DNA of 64,000 bases from Streptomyces catenulae. GTDB lineage: Bacteria; Actinomycetota; Actinomycetes; Streptomycetales; Streptomycetaceae. The notes under the pieces are model-generated. The model did not search any database and was not told where the DNA came from. It saw only the letters and a list, made by a program, of their open reading frames with translations. The stretch covers positions 62,001 through 126,000 of the forward strand of contig NZ_JODY01000015.1 in NCBI RefSeq assembly GCF_000718015.1, in the 5' to 3' direction. This document shows, piece by piece, positions 17,003 through 27,724 of this stretch. A program made the translations under genes and the position numbers. The first letter of the stretch is position 1; every line of letters begins with the position of its first letter.

Positions 17003-17935
17003 TCAGCTCCTGGGGGATTCGCCGTCGGAGGGGTCGGCGGTGACGGTGACCGTGGGCGTCGGCCGGGGCTTGGCCGGCGGGGCCGGCAGCACGGTGTCCC
17101 GCGGGTCCTGGCGCGGCGGCCGGACGACCACCCCGACGACGTCGAGCTGGGAGAAGGCGACGTAGGTGCTGACCTGGACGGTGCGGGTCAGATCGCCGTT
17201 GGACGGTTCGACCTTGACGACGCGGCCGACCGGCACGCCGGGCACGAACGGCTTGCCCTTGCTGGAGCCGAAGGTGACCATCCGGTCGCCCTTCTTCACC
17301 GACGCCTTGCCGTTGAGGAGTTGCACCCGCATCGCCCGGCCGCCCTGACCGGAGGCGAAGCCGATCTCGTTGGTCTTCTCCATCCGGGTGCCGACGGTGA
17401 AGTCCGGGTCGTTGGCGAGCAGGATGGTGGCGGTGGAGGTGCCGACGGTGGTGACGCGGCCGACGAGCCCGTCGCCGTTGAGCACCGTCATGTCGCGGGC
17501 GATACCGTCCCGGCTGCCCGCGTCGATGGTGACCGTCCAGGAGAAGCCCTGGGCCGCGCCGATGGCGATGACCTGGGCGCCCTTGATGCCGTACTGCCCG
17601 GCACCGGCGGTCTTGAGCATCTTGTCCAGCTCGGCGGCGCGGTTGCGGTTGCGGTCGGACGAGCCGAGCTTGGCCTTCAGGGCGGCGTTCTCGCGTTCCA
17701 GCGCGGCGATCCTGGTGTGCCGTTCGCCGGAGTCGCGTACCGCGCCGATGGCGTTGCCGATCGGGTTGACCGCTCCGGCGACGCCGTTCTCGACGGGGCC
17801 GAAGGCGGAGGCGGCGGCTTGGCGGGCACCGTCGAGCGGGGACTGTTCGCCACCTCGGATGTCCACCGTGATCAGCGCGAACGCGATGGCGACCAGCAGC
17901 ACAAGTAGCAGCCGGCTCTCTCGTGTGTCCCTCAC
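17003..17935 (-). CDS. mreC: Rod-shape/cell-wall protein MreC
   Basis: The 310-residue protein starts at GTG 17935 (VRDTRESRLLLVLLVAIAF). It has one N-terminal membrane anchor (residues 8-24), a coiled coil around 70-105 (RIAALERENAALKAKL), and two beta domains typical of MreC. The C-terminus is Pro/Thr-rich. MreC links the cytoplasmic MreB filament to periplasmic PBPs. The ribosome-binding site is weak. A 283-bp gap separates it from mreB, so it may have its own promoter. Confidence 0.95.
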   Translation of the reverse strand: MRDTRESRLLLVLLVAIAFALITVDIRGGEQSPLDGARQAAASAFGPVENGVAGAVNPIGNAIGAVRDSGERHTRIAALERENAALKAKLGSSDRNRNRAAELDKMLKTAGAGQYGIKGAQVIAIGAAQGFSWTVTIDAGSRDGIARDMTVLNGDGLVGRVTTVGTSTATILLANDPDFTVGTRMEKTNEIGFASGQGGRAMRVQLLNGKASVKKGDRMVTFGSSKGKPFVPGVPVGRVVKVEPSNGDLTRTVQVSTYVAFSQLDVVGVVVRPPRQDPRDTVLPAPPAKPRPTPTVTVTADPSDGESPRS

Positions 17936-18172
17936 GTGCGGCGGCCGTGTCCTTCCTCGTAGGACCGGCCGGCTGCGGGCCCGCGCCGGTCTCGTTCGGG
18001 AGTGCTGAGCGTTCTGCCTGTGTGTGCGGTGGCTGATGGTGCGGGGTCAGTCCACCGGATTTTTCGGGGGGTTGGGGCGGTGCCCGGGCCGGGTGTGGGC
18101 CGTCCCGGGGTGGTCCTGTATATCAGCGGGCCGGGAAAAGAAGAGGACGGCCCTCCGCCATGGTGCCCGCCC

Positions 18173-18199
18173 GGCACGGACGCCGCAGGGCGTCCGCGC
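18173..18199 (-). terminator. Hairpin downstream of mreB
   Basis: An inverted repeat, CGGACGCC (18177-18184) and GGCGTCCG (18189-18196), extendable by three pairs across a mismatch, starts about 20 nt after the mreB stop. It could reduce read-through into mreC. The remaining bases to 17936 hold no convincing gene or promoter. Confidence 0.55.
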
Positions 18200-18218
18200 C
18201 GTGGGCGGTCCGGTCGGG

Positions 18219-19250
18219 TTACCTGCGCGGCTGGGAGTCGAGGACCTGCTGGAGCGCCTCGAACTCCTCGACGCACTTGCCGGAGCCGAGCGCGACGGAG
18301 TCGAGCGGGTCCTCGGCGATGTGGATGGGCATCCCGGTCTCGCGGCGCAGCCGCTCGTCGAGACCGCGGAGCAGGGCGCCGCCGCCGGTGAGGACGATGC
18401 CGCGGTCCATGACGTCGCCGGACAGCTCCGGCGGGCACTTGTCGAGGGTCGTCTTGACCGCGTCGACGATGGAGTTGACCGGCTCCTCGATGGCCTTGCG
18501 GACCTCGGCGGCGGAGATGACGACGGTCTTCGGCAGCCCGGAGACCAGGTCACGGCCGCGGATCTCGGTGTGCTCGTCCTGCTCCAGGTCGTACGCCGAA
18601 CCGATGGTGATCTTGATGCTCTCGGCGGTCCGCTCGCCCAGCAGAAGGCTGTACTCCTTCTTGATGTGCTGGATGATCGCGTTGTCCAGCTCGTCACCGG
18701 CGACCCGGATGGACTGGGCGGTGACGATGCCGCCGAGCGAGATGACGGCGACCTCGGTGGTGCCGCCGCCGATGTCGACGACCATGTTGCCGGTGGCCTC
18801 GTGGACCGGCAGACCGGAGCCGATCGCGGCGGCCATCGGCTCCTCGATGATGTGCACCTGCCGCGCGCCCGCCTGCGTCGACGCCTCGATGACGGCGCGG
18901 CGCTCGACGCCGGTGATGCCCGAGGGGACGCAGACCACGACCCGCGGACGGGCCAGATACCGCCGCTTGTGGATCTTGAGGATGAAGTACCGGAGCATCC
19001 GCTCGGTGATCTCGAAGTCGGCGATGACGCCGTCCTTCAGGGGCCGTACGGCGACGATGTTGCCGGGCGTGCGCCCGATCATCTTCTTCGCCTCGGCGCC
19101 CACCGCGAGGATGCCACCGGTGTTGGTGTTGATGGCCACCACCGAGGGCTCGTTCAGCACGATCCCGCGACCCCTGACGTACACCAGCGTGTTGGCGGTG
19201 CCGAGGTCGACAGCCATGTCACGGCCGATGAACGACATGTTGTTCCCCAT
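18219..19250 (-). CDS. mreB: Actin-like cell-shape protein MreB
   Basis: Bacterial actin that forms membrane-associated filaments guiding wall synthesis. It is 343 residues from ATG 19250 ([17 protein letters not shown]). An internal ATG at 19238 (MSFIGRD) has the better Shine-Dalgarno, GGGGA 5-6 nt upstream, and could be the real start. Actin-fold ATP-binding motifs are AVDLGTANT (phosphate 1), [14 protein letters not shown] (phosphate 2) and [15 protein letters not shown] (adenosine). It is the first mre gene; its stop precedes a hairpin and the 283-bp gap to mreC. Confidence 0.97.
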   Translation of the reverse strand: MGNNMSFIGRDMAVDLGTANTLVYVRGRGIVLNEPSVVAINTNTGGILAVGAEAKKMIGRTPGNIVAVRPLKDGVIADFEITERMLRYFILKIHKRRYLARPRVVVCVPSGITGVERRAVIEASTQAGARQVHIIEEPMAAAIGSGLPVHEATGNMVVDIGGGTTEVAVISLGGIVTAQSIRVAGDELDNAIIQHIKKEYSLLLGERTAESIKITIGSAYDLEQDEHTEIRGRDLVSGLPKTVVISAAEVRKAIEEPVNSIVDAVKTTLDKCPPELSGDVMDRGIVLTGGGALLRGLDERLRRETGMPIHIAEDPLDSVALGSGKCVEEFEALQQVLDSQPRR

Positions 19251-19476
19251 GAGGATACGTCTGGCCTTCCCAACTGGAGCGAATGCTTACTGGAGGTCGG
19301 CAGGAGGTGATGCGCCACACGGCGCGGAAGCTTCATCGTAGTTCGTCGCGCCGCCCGCCCGAACACGGCGGTGGGCGCCACTTGCGCCATTGTCGGCGGT
19401 ACCCGCACCCGCCTTCCTCAATGGTGACGTCGTGTCGCGGAGTCGCGTTCCCCCGAACGTCCTTCATATGCCAGGA

Positions 19477-19502
19477 GGCGACCGATGATTTCACCGGTCG
19501 CC
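19477..19502 (-). terminator. Hairpin downstream of ndk
   Basis: GGCGACCG (19477-19484) pairs with CGGTCGCC (19495-19502) across a ten-base loop, 34 nt after the ndk stop. The rest of the 285-bp ndk-mreB gap holds a TACGAT -10-like hexamer (minus strand, near 19340) that could serve mreB, without a clear -35. Confidence 0.6.
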
Positions 19503-19535
19503 CCTGGTCACGAGCGGTATACGCGCGATGATGTA

Positions 19536-19949
19536 TCAGGAAAGGCCGGGAAAGAAAATCTTGATCTCCCGCTCGGCGGACTCCTCGGAATCCGAGGCGT
19601 GGATCAGATTCTCCCGGGTGATCGTGCCGAAGTCCCCACGAATGGAGCCACTCGGTGCGGTAATCGGGTCGGTGGGACCGGCGAGCGCGCGGACGCCCTC
19701 GATGACCCGCTCACCCTCGACGACGAGGGAGACCACCGGGCCGGACGCCATGAAGGTCATCAGCGGCTCGTAGAAGTCCCGACCGACGTGCTCGGCGTAG
19801 TGCTGTTCGAGGATCGCGCGGTCGAGGGTGCGCAGTTCCAGGGCACCGATCGTCCAGCCGGCCTTCCGCTCGATCCGGCCGATGATCTCGCCGACCAGGC
19901 CACGACGGACCGCGTCAGGCTTGAGAAGGACGAGGGTGCGCTGGCTCAT
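19536..19949 (-). CDS. ndk: Nucleoside diphosphate kinase
   Basis: Transfers the gamma-phosphate of ATP to NDPs through a phosphohistidine. It is 137 residues, the standard length, starting MSQRTLVLLKPDAV, with AAGGAG 9 nt upstream of ATG 19949. The catalytic His is at about residue 115 in NLIHASDSEESA; most homologues read N-V-x-H-G-S-D, so Gly to Ala is a mild variation. Hairpins follow it before mreB. Confidence 0.97.
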   Translation of the reverse strand: MSQRTLVLLKPDAVRRGLVGEIIGRIERKAGWTIGALELRTLDRAILEQHYAEHVGRDFYEPLMTFMASGPVVSLVVEGERVIEGVRALAGPTDPITAPSGSIRGDFGTITRENLIHASDSEESAEREIKIFFPGLS

Positions 19950-20133
19950 GAAGAAGGCTCCTTGGGAAGAACGGGACTGCGGTGAGGCGAGGCTACAGGG
20001 CAGCGGCCCACGCCCGGCGGGCGGGACCGCGGGCGGGGCGCCGCCCGCACGGTGCGCCGCCGGGGCGACACCCACAGGCACCGACCGGCCGCCGGACCGT
20101 CCCTCCCCGCCCGCCGCCCGCGCGGGCGGAGCG

Positions 20134-20487
20134 CTACGCCGCCTCCGCCTCCGCCTCGGCCATCGCCGCCCAGCGGGCCTTCGCCTCGTCGATCTTCCGG
20201 CCGTAGTGCACCGACGCCCACCACAGGGCGGCGAACACCAGGCCCAGGAAGAACATCGTCGGGACGACGAAGCCGCTGGCGATCAGGGCTATCTGGAGCG
20301 CCCAGCCCAGCTGCACCCCGCCGGGGCGGGTCAGGGCGCCGCACAGCAGGACGCAGAGCAGCATCGCGATGCCGCTGACCGTCCAGACCGTGGCCGCCGG
20401 GAGGTCGTTGAGCTGCATCGCGACCAGACCGGCGAAGCCGATGAGGAAGAACTCCCCGATCAGGGTGCTCGCGCAGAGCGTACGCAT
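20134..20487 (-). CDS. DUF4233 family small membrane protein
   Basis: The 117-residue protein starts MRTLCASTLIGEFFLIGFAG. It has four hydrophobic segments (about residues 8-25, 30-50, 58-78 and 80-95) and an acidic/alanine C-terminus (MAEAEAEAA). This actinobacterial family is consistently found directly downstream of folC, as here, where the spacing is 2 bp. Its function is unknown; tight coupling to folC is the only clue. The 184 bp to ndk contain no clear gene. Confidence 0.88.
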   Translation of the reverse strand: MRTLCASTLIGEFFLIGFAGLVAMQLNDLPAATVWTVSGIAMLLCVLLCGALTRPGGVQLGWALQIALIASGFVVPTMFFLGLVFAALWWASVHYGRKIDEAKARWAAMAEAEAEAA

Positions 20488-20489
20488 CG

Positions 20490-22001
20490 TCAGCCCCTCC
20501 CCAGCAGCAGCCGGGCCTCGCCGACCGTGATCACCGAGCCGGTGACCAGCACCCCGGCTCCGGAGTACTCGCCCTCCTCCTCGGCGAGGGTGATCGCCGC
20601 CTCCAGGGCGTCGTCGAGCCGCGGCTCGACCTGGACCCGCTCACTGCCGAAGACCTCGACGGCGACCGCGGCCAACTCGTCCGGGTCCATCGCGCGGTGG
20701 CTGGAATTACGAGTGACCACGACCTCGGCGAAGACCGGCTCGAACGCCTCCAGGAAGCCCCGGACGTCCTTGTCGGCGCTGGCCCCGACCACACCCACCA
20801 GGCGGCTGAAACCGAACGCCTCGGTGACCCCGTCGGCCGCCGCGCGGGCACCCGCCGGGTTGTGCGCGGCGTCCAGCACGACGGTGGGGCTGCGGCGGAC
20901 GACCTCCATCCGGCCCGGCGAGGCGACCGAGGCGAACGCCCGGCGGATGGTGTCGATGTCCAGGCTGCGGGCGTGCGCCGAGCCGATGCCGAAGAACGCC
21001 TCGACCGCGGCGAGCGCCACCGCGGCGTTGTGCGCCTGGTGGGCGCCGTAGAGCGGGAGGAAGATCTCCGGGTACTCGCCGCCCAGACCGCGCAGCGTCA
21101 GCATCTGCCCGCCGACCGCGACCTCGCGGGAGAGCACGCCGAACTCCATGCCCTCACGGGCGACGGTGGCGTCCACCTCGACCGCGCGCTTGAGCATCAC
21201 GGACGCCGCCTCGACCGGCTGCTGCGCCAGAACGACCGTCGCGTCCTTCTTGATGATTCCGGACTTCTCGACGGCGATCTTCTCGGGGGTGTCCCCCAGC
21301 CGGTCGGTGTGGTCCAGCGCGATGGGGGTGATCACCGCGACGTCGCCGTCGATGACGTTGGTCGCGTCCCAGGTGCCGCCCATGCCGACCTCGACGACGG
21401 CGATGTCCACCGGGGCGTCGGCGAAGGCGGCGTACGCCATCGCCGTCAGCACCTCGAAGAACGAGAGCCGGAACTGCTGCTGGGCGTCGACCATCTCGAT
21501 GTACGGGGCGATGTCCCGGTACGTCTCGATGAAGCGCTCGGCGGAGATCGGCGCGCCGTCCAGGCTGATCCGCTCGGTGACGGACTGGACGTGCGGGCTG
21601 GTGTACCGGCCGGTGCGCAGGTCGAAGGCGCCGAGCAGCGCCTCGATCATCCGGGCGGTGCTGGTCTTGCCGTTGGTGCCGGTGATGTGGATGGCCGGGT
21701 AGGCGCGGTGCGGGGAGCCGAGGATGTCCAGCAGCGCCTCGATGCGCTGTACCGACGGGTCGAGCTTGGTCTCCCCCCAGCGGCCCGCCAGCTCCTCCTC
21801 GACCGCGCGCAGCGCACGGTCGGTCTCGGGGTCCTCGGGCCGGGCGGGCACGTCCCCCTGCGGGGGCCCCGCCTGGGCGCGCAGGGTGCGGCTGCCGGCC
21901 TCGATCACCGCGAGATCGGGGTCGCGCCGGGTCTCGGCGTCGACCATCTCCTCGAAGGCGTCGGTCTGCTCGTGGTCGTCGTTCTGGGGGCTCTCGCTCA
22001 C
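20490..22001 (-). CDS. folC: Folylpolyglutamate synthase / dihydrofolate synthase
   Basis: Mur-ligase-family enzyme adding glutamate to dihydropteroate and folates. It is 503 residues from GTG 22001 (VSESPQNDDHEQTDAF). The first 75 or so residues are an acidic extension common in actinobacterial FolC. The P-loop HITGTNGKTSTARM is near residue 107. Further Mur-ligase motifs are VEVGMGGTWDATNV, ALDHTDRLG and DAAHNPAGARAA. It is coupled to the DUF4233 gene. The Shine-Dalgarno is poor, so the start could differ. Confidence 0.95.
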   Translation of the reverse strand: MSESPQNDDHEQTDAFEEMVDAETRRDPDLAVIEAGSRTLRAQAGPPQGDVPARPEDPETDRALRAVEEELAGRWGETKLDPSVQRIEALLDILGSPHRAYPAIHITGTNGKTSTARMIEALLGAFDLRTGRYTSPHVQSVTERISLDGAPISAERFIETYRDIAPYIEMVDAQQQFRLSFFEVLTAMAYAAFADAPVDIAVVEVGMGGTWDATNVIDGDVAVITPIALDHTDRLGDTPEKIAVEKSGIIKKDATVVLAQQPVEAASVMLKRAVEVDATVAREGMEFGVLSREVAVGGQMLTLRGLGGEYPEIFLPLYGAHQAHNAAVALAAVEAFFGIGSAHARSLDIDTIRRAFASVASPGRMEVVRRSPTVVLDAAHNPAGARAAADGVTEAFGFSRLVGVVGASADKDVRGFLEAFEPVFAEVVVTRNSSHRAMDPDELAAVAVEVFGSERVQVEPRLDDALEAAITLAEEEGEYSGAGVLVTGSVITVGEARLLLGRG

Positions 22002-22151
22002 GCCGACCAGTCTACGAGTCACCCCTGACAACGGTCTCGCCCGCACCACGGCCCGCGGACCTTCCCAGGCCAGGGGCGTGCGACCGGGAACCGGACGCCC
22101 CGCGGGCCGCCGGGCCGCGCCGCGCCGTCCGCGCCGCGCGGCCCGCCGCGG

Positions 22152-23600
22152 TCACCGCAGCGCCGCCTTCATCATCGCCCGGGCGACCGGCGCCGCCAGA
22201 CCGTTGCCGGAGACCTCGTCGCGCGCGGCGCCGCTGTCCTCGACCATCACCGCGACCGCCACCTGCCGCCCCCGGTCGTCCTGCGCGTACGAGACGAACC
22301 ACGCGTACGGGGTACCGCTGTTGTCGACGCCGTGCTGCGCGGTGCCGGTCTTGCCGCCGACCGTCAGCCCGTCGATCTTGGCGTTGGTGCCGGTGCCCTG
22401 CTCGACGACGGTGCGCATCGCGGAGCGCAGCTGCTCGGCGGTGTGCGCCGACATCGTCCGGCCGTACGTCTTCGTGCCCGGCTCCTCCAGGGTGTTGCCG
22501 GAGCCGTCGGTGAGCCGGTCGACCAGCTGCGGGGTCTTCAGCTCGCCGCCGTTGGCGATGGCGGCGGCGACCATCGCCATCTGCATCGGCGTCGCCTGGT
22601 CGTCGAACTGCCCGATGCCGGAGAGCGCGGTCTGCGCCTCGTCCATGTCCTTGGGGTAGACGCTCTTGCCGGTCCGCACCGGGGTGTCGATCTTCCCGTC
22701 GTTGAAGCCGAACTTCTCCGCCTGCGCCCGGACCTTGTCCTGGCCCAGGTCGGCGGCCATCTTCGCGAAGACGGTGTTGCAGGAGTAGCGGAGCGCGGTG
22801 CGGATGTCGGCGTTCTCGCACGGCGCCGAGGCGCTCTCGTTGGTCAGCTGCGTGCGGGTGTGCGGCAGCGTGTACGGGTCGGGGCTGCGGGTCGGCTCGT
22901 CCACCGAGGAGTACAGCCCGTCCTCCAGCGCCGCCGCGGCGACGACCAGCTTGAAGGTGGAGCCGGGCGGCAGCGACTGGCGCAGCGCGCGGTTCACCTC
23001 GGGGCTGTCCGGGTCGTCGCTCATCGTCCGCCACGCCTTGGCGTCCTTGTCATCCGATCCGGCGAACTTCCCCGGGTCGTAGGAGGGCGTGCTCACCATT
23101 CCGAGGATCTTGCCGGTCGCCGGGTCGAGGGCGACGGCGGCGCCCTTCTTGCCGCCGAGCGCCGCGTACCCGGCCTTCTGCACGGACGCGTCGATCGTGG
23201 TGGCGACGTCGCCGCCCTTGGGGCGCTTGCGGGAGAGCGCGTCCACCGGGGACTGCAGGCGGCTGTCGGTGCCGTCCAGGAGGTCGCCGTAGAGCGCCTC
23301 CAGCTGGGTGGAGCCGTAGACCTGCGAGGCGAAGCCGGTGACCGGTGCGTAGAGGGCGCCGTCGGTGTACGTGCGCTTGTACCGCAGCGATCCGGAGGTC
23401 TCGGCGGAGCCGGTGACGGGCCGGTCGTCGACGAGGATGTTGCCCATCGGGGCGGCGTACTTCCCTATGGTGACCCGGGGGTTGTGCGGATCGCTCTGAT
23501 ACGCGTCGGCCTTGGCTCCCTGGATCCAGGTGACCCAGCCCATCAGCGCGACGATCAGCGTCAGGCAGAAGACCGAGACCCGGCGCAACGGTTTGTTCAT
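22152..23600 (-). CDS. Class B penicillin-binding protein, PbpA-like
   Basis: The 482-residue protein starts MNKPLRRVSVFCLTLIVALMG. It has one N-terminal membrane anchor (about 7-27), a short dimerisation region (YAAPMGNILVDDRPVTGS) and a transpeptidase domain. Active-site motifs are STFK near residue 212, SCN near 275 and KTG near 417. Its length and lack of a PASTA tail match the actinobacterial PbpA group (division/sporulation), rather than the 732-residue PBP2 of the mre cluster. It lies 150 bp upstream of folC on the same strand. The downstream GC-rich inverted repeats near 22103-22150 may terminate it. Confidence 0.92.
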   Translation of the reverse strand: MNKPLRRVSVFCLTLIVALMGWVTWIQGAKADAYQSDPHNPRVTIGKYAAPMGNILVDDRPVTGSAETSGSLRYKRTYTDGALYAPVTGFASQVYGSTQLEALYGDLLDGTDSRLQSPVDALSRKRPKGGDVATTIDASVQKAGYAALGGKKGAAVALDPATGKILGMVSTPSYDPGKFAGSDDKDAKAWRTMSDDPDSPEVNRALRQSLPPGSTFKLVVAAAALEDGLYSSVDEPTRSPDPYTLPHTRTQLTNESASAPCENADIRTALRYSCNTVFAKMAADLGQDKVRAQAEKFGFNDGKIDTPVRTGKSVYPKDMDEAQTALSGIGQFDDQATPMQMAMVAAAIANGGELKTPQLVDRLTDGSGNTLEEPGTKTYGRTMSAHTAEQLRSAMRTVVEQGTGTNAKIDGLTVGGKTGTAQHGVDNSGTPYAWFVSYAQDDRGRQVAVAVMVEDSGAARDEVSGNGLAAPVARAMMKAALR

Positions 23601-23803
23601 GATCGGCGCGGCTCCTCACGATTCGGGCGGTTCCTCCGGAAACTCCGGGGCCCCGCCCCAGGGTCACCCGTCTTGATGAGAGCGCGATGAAAATGACCTT
23701 TCGGCCCGGCCGGGGAACTTTTCCGCGTATTCCCCCCTCTTGGTCGGAGGGGTCTTGGCGGGCCCCTTCCGGTACGAGTGGACGGAATACGGGAGCGAAG
23801 AAC

Positions 23804-25003
23804 GTGCCGCCGACACGTCAGCGGATGCATCTGGTGCTGCTCACCGCCTGGACGGTGCTGTGGTTCGCCGTGGTCGAGCCGCACGGCGGCTTCTCCTGGC
23901 ACTATCTGCGGGCGGGCGGCGAACTCCTCTACCAGGGCTCCGCCGGCGACGGCACCGGCGGCCTCAACCTCTACGCGCACCACCCCGAGCTCCAGATGGG
24001 CCCGGTCAGCTTCCTGGTCGCCGGGGTCTTCAACCCGTTCCCCGAGGCCACCGGGCAGTTCCTGGCCGCGGCGCTGATGTCACTGCTCGGCCTGGTGATC
24101 ACGGTGCTGGCCGGGCGCAGCGCCGCCGAGTACTTCCTGGGCACCGGCACCAACCACCGGCGGCTGCGGCAGCGGGTGCTCGTCGCCGGTCTCGCGTTCA
24201 TCCCGATGTGGATCGAGGTCGCGGTCCGCTTCGGCCACCTCGACGACGTCCTCGCGCTCTTCTTCACCGCCCTCGCCGTCCGGTTCCTGACCCGCGGCAG
24301 CCCGGCGGCGACCGGCGTCTGCCTGGCGCTGGCGATGGACGCCAAGCCGACCGCGCTCGCCTTCCTGCCGCTGCTGCTGGCGCTGCCCCGGCGGCAGTGG
24401 CTGCGGGCCGGGCTGTGGTGCGCGGCGCTGGTCGCGGTCGCCTGGCTGCCGTTCTTCCTGGACTCCCCCGACACGGTCGCCGCGGCGCGCTTCACCATCC
24501 CCAACCATCCGGCGTCCGCGCTGCGCTGGCTGGGCGTCGGCGACCCCGAGACACCCGGCTGGGACCGCCCCGCCCAGGCCCTGCTGGGGCTGACGCTCGG
24601 CTCGCTGGCGGTGTGGCGGGGCCGGTGGGCCGCCGTGGTGCTGCTCGGCGCCAACGCCCGTATCGTCCTCGACCCGAGCGTCTACACGTACTACACGGCG
24701 TCGGTGCTGCTCGGCACCTTGCTGTGGGACGTCATCGGGCAGCGGCGGCTGGTGCCGTGGTGGAGCTGGCTGGCGCTGCTCACCCTCTACGGCAGCGTCT
24801 TCGTCGTCCCGGACGACGCGGCGCGCGGTCTGATCCGGCTGGGCTTCGTGGCGGTCTCCACCGCGTACGTCCTGCTGTGGCCGGTACGCGAGCGGGGACG
24901 GCGCAGGCCCCCCGCCGGTGAGGGCGAGGGGCCTGCGGTGCACATCCCGGGGCAGTCCCCGGGTGCGGTCATGCCTGCGGGAGCGCCGCCAGCTGAGCGG
25001 TGA
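23804..25003 (+). CDS. Polytopic membrane protein, GT-C/GT87-like
   Basis: The 399-residue protein starts at GTG 23804 ([13 protein letters not shown]) with GGGAG 8 nt upstream. It has about nine membrane segments. The pattern [20 protein letters not shown] near the N-terminus, then [17 protein letters not shown] and [22 protein letters not shown], recalls polyprenol-phosphate-sugar-dependent mannosyltransferases (GT87/DUF2029), where an acidic residue in the first outer loop is catalytic. That residue is not obvious here, so glycosyltransferase activity is only inferred. The tail is basic, then Gly/Pro-rich. Its last 35 bp overlap the 3' end of valS. Confidence 0.65.
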   Translation: MPPTRQRMHLVLLTAWTVLWFAVVEPHGGFSWHYLRAGGELLYQGSAGDGTGGLNLYAHHPELQMGPVSFLVAGVFNPFPEATGQFLAAALMSLLGLVITVLAGRSAAEYFLGTGTNHRRLRQRVLVAGLAFIPMWIEVAVRFGHLDDVLALFFTALAVRFLTRGSPAATGVCLALAMDAKPTALAFLPLLLALPRRQWLRAGLWCAALVAVAWLPFFLDSPDTVAAARFTIPNHPASALRWLGVGDPETPGWDRPAQALLGLTLGSLAVWRGRWAAVVLLGANARIVLDPSVYTYYTASVLLGTLLWDVIGQRRLVPWWSWLALLTLYGSVFVVPDDAARGLIRLGFVAVSTAYVLLWPVRERGRRRPPAGEGEGPAVHIPGQSPGAVMPAGAPPAER

Positions 25004-27587
25004 TCCGGACGAGGTCCGCCTCGGCGGTCTCCAGGCGGCCGCGGATCTTGTCCACGACCTTCTCCGGCGCCTTGGCGAGGAACGCCTCGTTGCCGAGCTT
25101 GCCCAGCGCCTGCGCCTTCTCCTTCTCTGCGGCGGCCAGGTCCTTCGTCAGCCGCTTGCGCTCCGCCTCGACGTCGATCGCACCAGAGAGGTCCAGCGCG
25201 ACGGTGGCCCCGGCGACGGGCAGCGACGCGGTGGCGCTGAACGCCTCACCGGCGGGCTGGAGCCGCAGCAGCGCGCGCATGGCCGTCTCGTGCGCCGCCA
25301 GCGGCGTACCGGCCAGCTCCAGCTGCGCGGGCACCTTCTGACCGGGCTGGAGACCCTGGTCGGAGCGGAACCGGCGGACCTCGGTGACGACCTGCTGGAC
25401 CAGCGCGATCTCCTGCTCGGCGGCCTCGTCCCGGAAGCCGGAGTCGGCCGGCCAGTCGGCGACGACCAGCGATTCGCCGCCGGTCAGCGTCGTCCACAGC
25501 GTCTCGGTGACGAACGGCACGATCGGGTGGAGCAGCCGCAGCGTGACGTCCAGGACCTCGCCCAGGACCCGCGCCGAGACCTTCGCGCCCTCGCCACCGG
25601 CCATGAACGTCGTCTTCGACAGCTCGACGTACCAGTCGAAGACCTCGTCCCACGCGAAGTGGTAGAGGGCGTCGGCGAGCTTCGCGAACTGGTAGTCGTC
25701 GTAGTAGGCGTCGGCCTCGGCGACGACGGTGTTCAGCCGGGAGAGGATCCAGCGGTCGGTGGCGGAGAGCTGCTCGGCCGGGGGCAGTTCGCCCTCGATC
25801 GTCGCGCCGTTCATCAGCGCGAAGCGGGTGGCGTTCCAGATCTTGTTGGCGAAGTTCCGGGACGCCTGGACCCAGTCCTCGCCGATCGGCACGTCGGTGC
25901 CGGGGTTGGCGCCGCGGGCCAGCGTGAACCGCAGGGCGTCGGAGCCGTACCTGTCCATCCAGTCCAGCGGATTGACGGTGTTGCCGAACGACTTCGACAT
26001 CTTCTTGCCGTGCTCGTCCCGGACCATGCCGTGGAAGGCGATGGTGCGGAAGGGCACCTCGTCCATCGCGTACAGGCCGAACATCATCATCCGGGCGACC
26101 CAGAAGAACATCAGGTCGTAGCCGGTGACCAGCGTGGAGTTCGGGTAGAACTTCGCGAGGTCCGCGGTCTTCTCCGGCCAGCCCATCGTGGAGAACGGCC
26201 ACAGACCGGAGGAGAACCAGGTGTCGAGGACGTCGGTGTCCTGCTCCCAGCCCGCGCCGCTCGGCGGCTGCTCGTCGGGACCGACGCAGACCATCTCGCC
26301 GTTCGGACCGTGCCAGACCGGGATGCGGTGGCCCCACCACAGCTGGCGGGAGATGCACCAGTCGTTGAGGTTGTCGACCCAGTCGAAGTAGCGCTGCGTC
26401 AGGTCGGCGGGGTGGATGTTCACCCGGCCGTCGCGGACCGCGTCGCCCGCCGCCTCGGCGAGCGTCTCGACCTTGACCCACCACTGGAGCGACAGCCGCG
26501 GCTCCAGCGTGGTCTTGCACCGCGAGCAGTGGCCGACGGAGTGGACGTACGGCCGCTTCTCCGCGACGATCCGGCCCTCGGCGCGGAGCGCGGCGACGAT
26601 CGCGGAACGGGCCTCGAAGCGGTCGAGCCCCTCGAACGGGCCGTGTGCGGTGATGACGCCGCGCTCGTCCAGGACCTCGATCGACTCCAGGTCGTGGCGC
26701 TGGCCGATGGCGAAGTCGTTGGGGTCGTGGGCGGGCGTCACCTTGACGGCGCCGGTGCCGAACTCCGGGTCGACGTGGGTGTCCGCGACGACCGGGATCG
26801 TCCGGCCGGTCAGCGGCAGCGCGATCCGCTTGCCGATGAGGTGGGCGTAGCGCTCGTCGTCGGGGTGGACGGCGACCGCGGTGTCACCGAGCATCGTCTC
26901 GGCGCGGGTGGTGGCGACGACGATGGTGTCCTCGCCCTCGCCGTACTTCATGGAGACGAGCTCGCCGTCGTCGTCCTGGTAGTCGACCTCGATGTCCGAG
27001 ATGGCCGTCAGACAGCGCGGGCACCAGTTGATGATGCGCTCGGCGCGGTAGATCAGCCCGTCGTCGTACATCTTCTTGAAGACGGTCTGGACGGCGCGGG
27101 AGAGGCCCTCGTCCATGGTGAAGCGGTCGCGGTCCCAGGCGACGCCGGTGCCCAGACGGCGCATCTGCCCGGCGATCTGGCCGCCGGACTCGGCCTTCCA
27201 CTGCCAGACCCGCTCGACGAACGCCTCGCGCCCCAGGTCGTGGCGGGACTTGCCCTCCTTGGCCAGCTCCCGCTCGACGACGTTCTGGGTGGCGATGCCC
27301 GCGTGGTCCATACCGGGCTGCCACAGCGTCTCGTAGCCCTGCATGCGCTTACGGCGGGTGAGGGCGTCGATCAGGGTGTGCTCGAAGGCGTGGCCCAGGT
27401 GGAGCGAGCCGGTGACGTTCGGCGGGGGGATGACGATCGTGTACGGGGGCTTCTCGCTCTTCGCGTCGGCGGTGAAATAGCCCCGCTCCACCCAGCGCTC
27501 GTACAGCGGCCCCTCTACGTCGGCCGGCGTGTACTGAGTCGGCAGTTCGGGGGCGCTGTGGTGGCTCTGCTGAGTGTTCTCGGTCAC
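24969..27587 (-). CDS. valS: Valyl-tRNA synthetase
   Basis: Class I aminoacyl-tRNA synthetase that charges tRNA-Val. It is 872 residues from GTG 27587 ([16 protein letters not shown]). The HIGH-equivalent LHLGHA is near residue 68 and the KMSKS loop near 532 ([13 protein letters not shown]). An editing CP1 domain lies between them and an anticodon domain follows. The C-terminal coiled-coil arm ([25 protein letters not shown] is within it) is the valine-enzyme tRNA-binding extension. A TACACT -10-like hexamer lies about 12 bp upstream of the GTG; no clear -35 is seen. Confidence 0.98.
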   Translation of the reverse strand: MTENTQQSHHSAPELPTQYTPADVEGPLYERWVERGYFTADAKSEKPPYTIVIPPPNVTGSLHLGHAFEHTLIDALTRRKRMQGYETLWQPGMDHAGIATQNVVERELAKEGKSRHDLGREAFVERVWQWKAESGGQIAGQMRRLGTGVAWDRDRFTMDEGLSRAVQTVFKKMYDDGLIYRAERIINWCPRCLTAISDIEVDYQDDDGELVSMKYGEGEDTIVVATTRAETMLGDTAVAVHPDDERYAHLIGKRIALPLTGRTIPVVADTHVDPEFGTGAVKVTPAHDPNDFAIGQRHDLESIEVLDERGVITAHGPFEGLDRFEARSAIVAALRAEGRIVAEKRPYVHSVGHCSRCKTTLEPRLSLQWWVKVETLAEAAGDAVRDGRVNIHPADLTQRYFDWVDNLNDWCISRQLWWGHRIPVWHGPNGEMVCVGPDEQPPSGAGWEQDTDVLDTWFSSGLWPFSTMGWPEKTADLAKFYPNSTLVTGYDLMFFWVARMMMFGLYAMDEVPFRTIAFHGMVRDEHGKKMSKSFGNTVNPLDWMDRYGSDALRFTLARGANPGTDVPIGEDWVQASRNFANKIWNATRFALMNGATIEGELPPAEQLSATDRWILSRLNTVVAEADAYYDDYQFAKLADALYHFAWDEVFDWYVELSKTTFMAGGEGAKVSARVLGEVLDVTLRLLHPIVPFVTETLWTTLTGGESLVVADWPADSGFRDEAAEQEIALVQQVVTEVRRFRSDQGLQPGQKVPAQLELAGTPLAAHETAMRALLRLQPAGEAFSATASLPVAGATVALDLSGAIDVEAERKRLTKDLAAAEKEKAQALGKLGNEAFLAKAPEKVVDKIRGRLETAEADLVRITAQLAALPQA

Positions 27588-27724
27588 GACCGACAGTGTA
27601 CGGGCGCGGATGTCGCAGCTTCGAATCGGTTTCGCCCCCGGGGCACCGACTGTCAGCGGCGTCGTACAGGATGTGTCGGGGCAGGACACAGCCTGCCGCC
27701 AGTAGTCACGAGGGGAACCGCTCC

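Noticed and set aside
20001..20130. GC-rich repeats between ndk and the DUF4233 gene as a regulatory element
   Set aside because: The inverted matches are short and typical of random GC-rich sequence.
27588..27724. A T-box riboswitch upstream of valS
   Set aside because: The gap is too short and no T-box core or specifier loop is visible on the minus strand.
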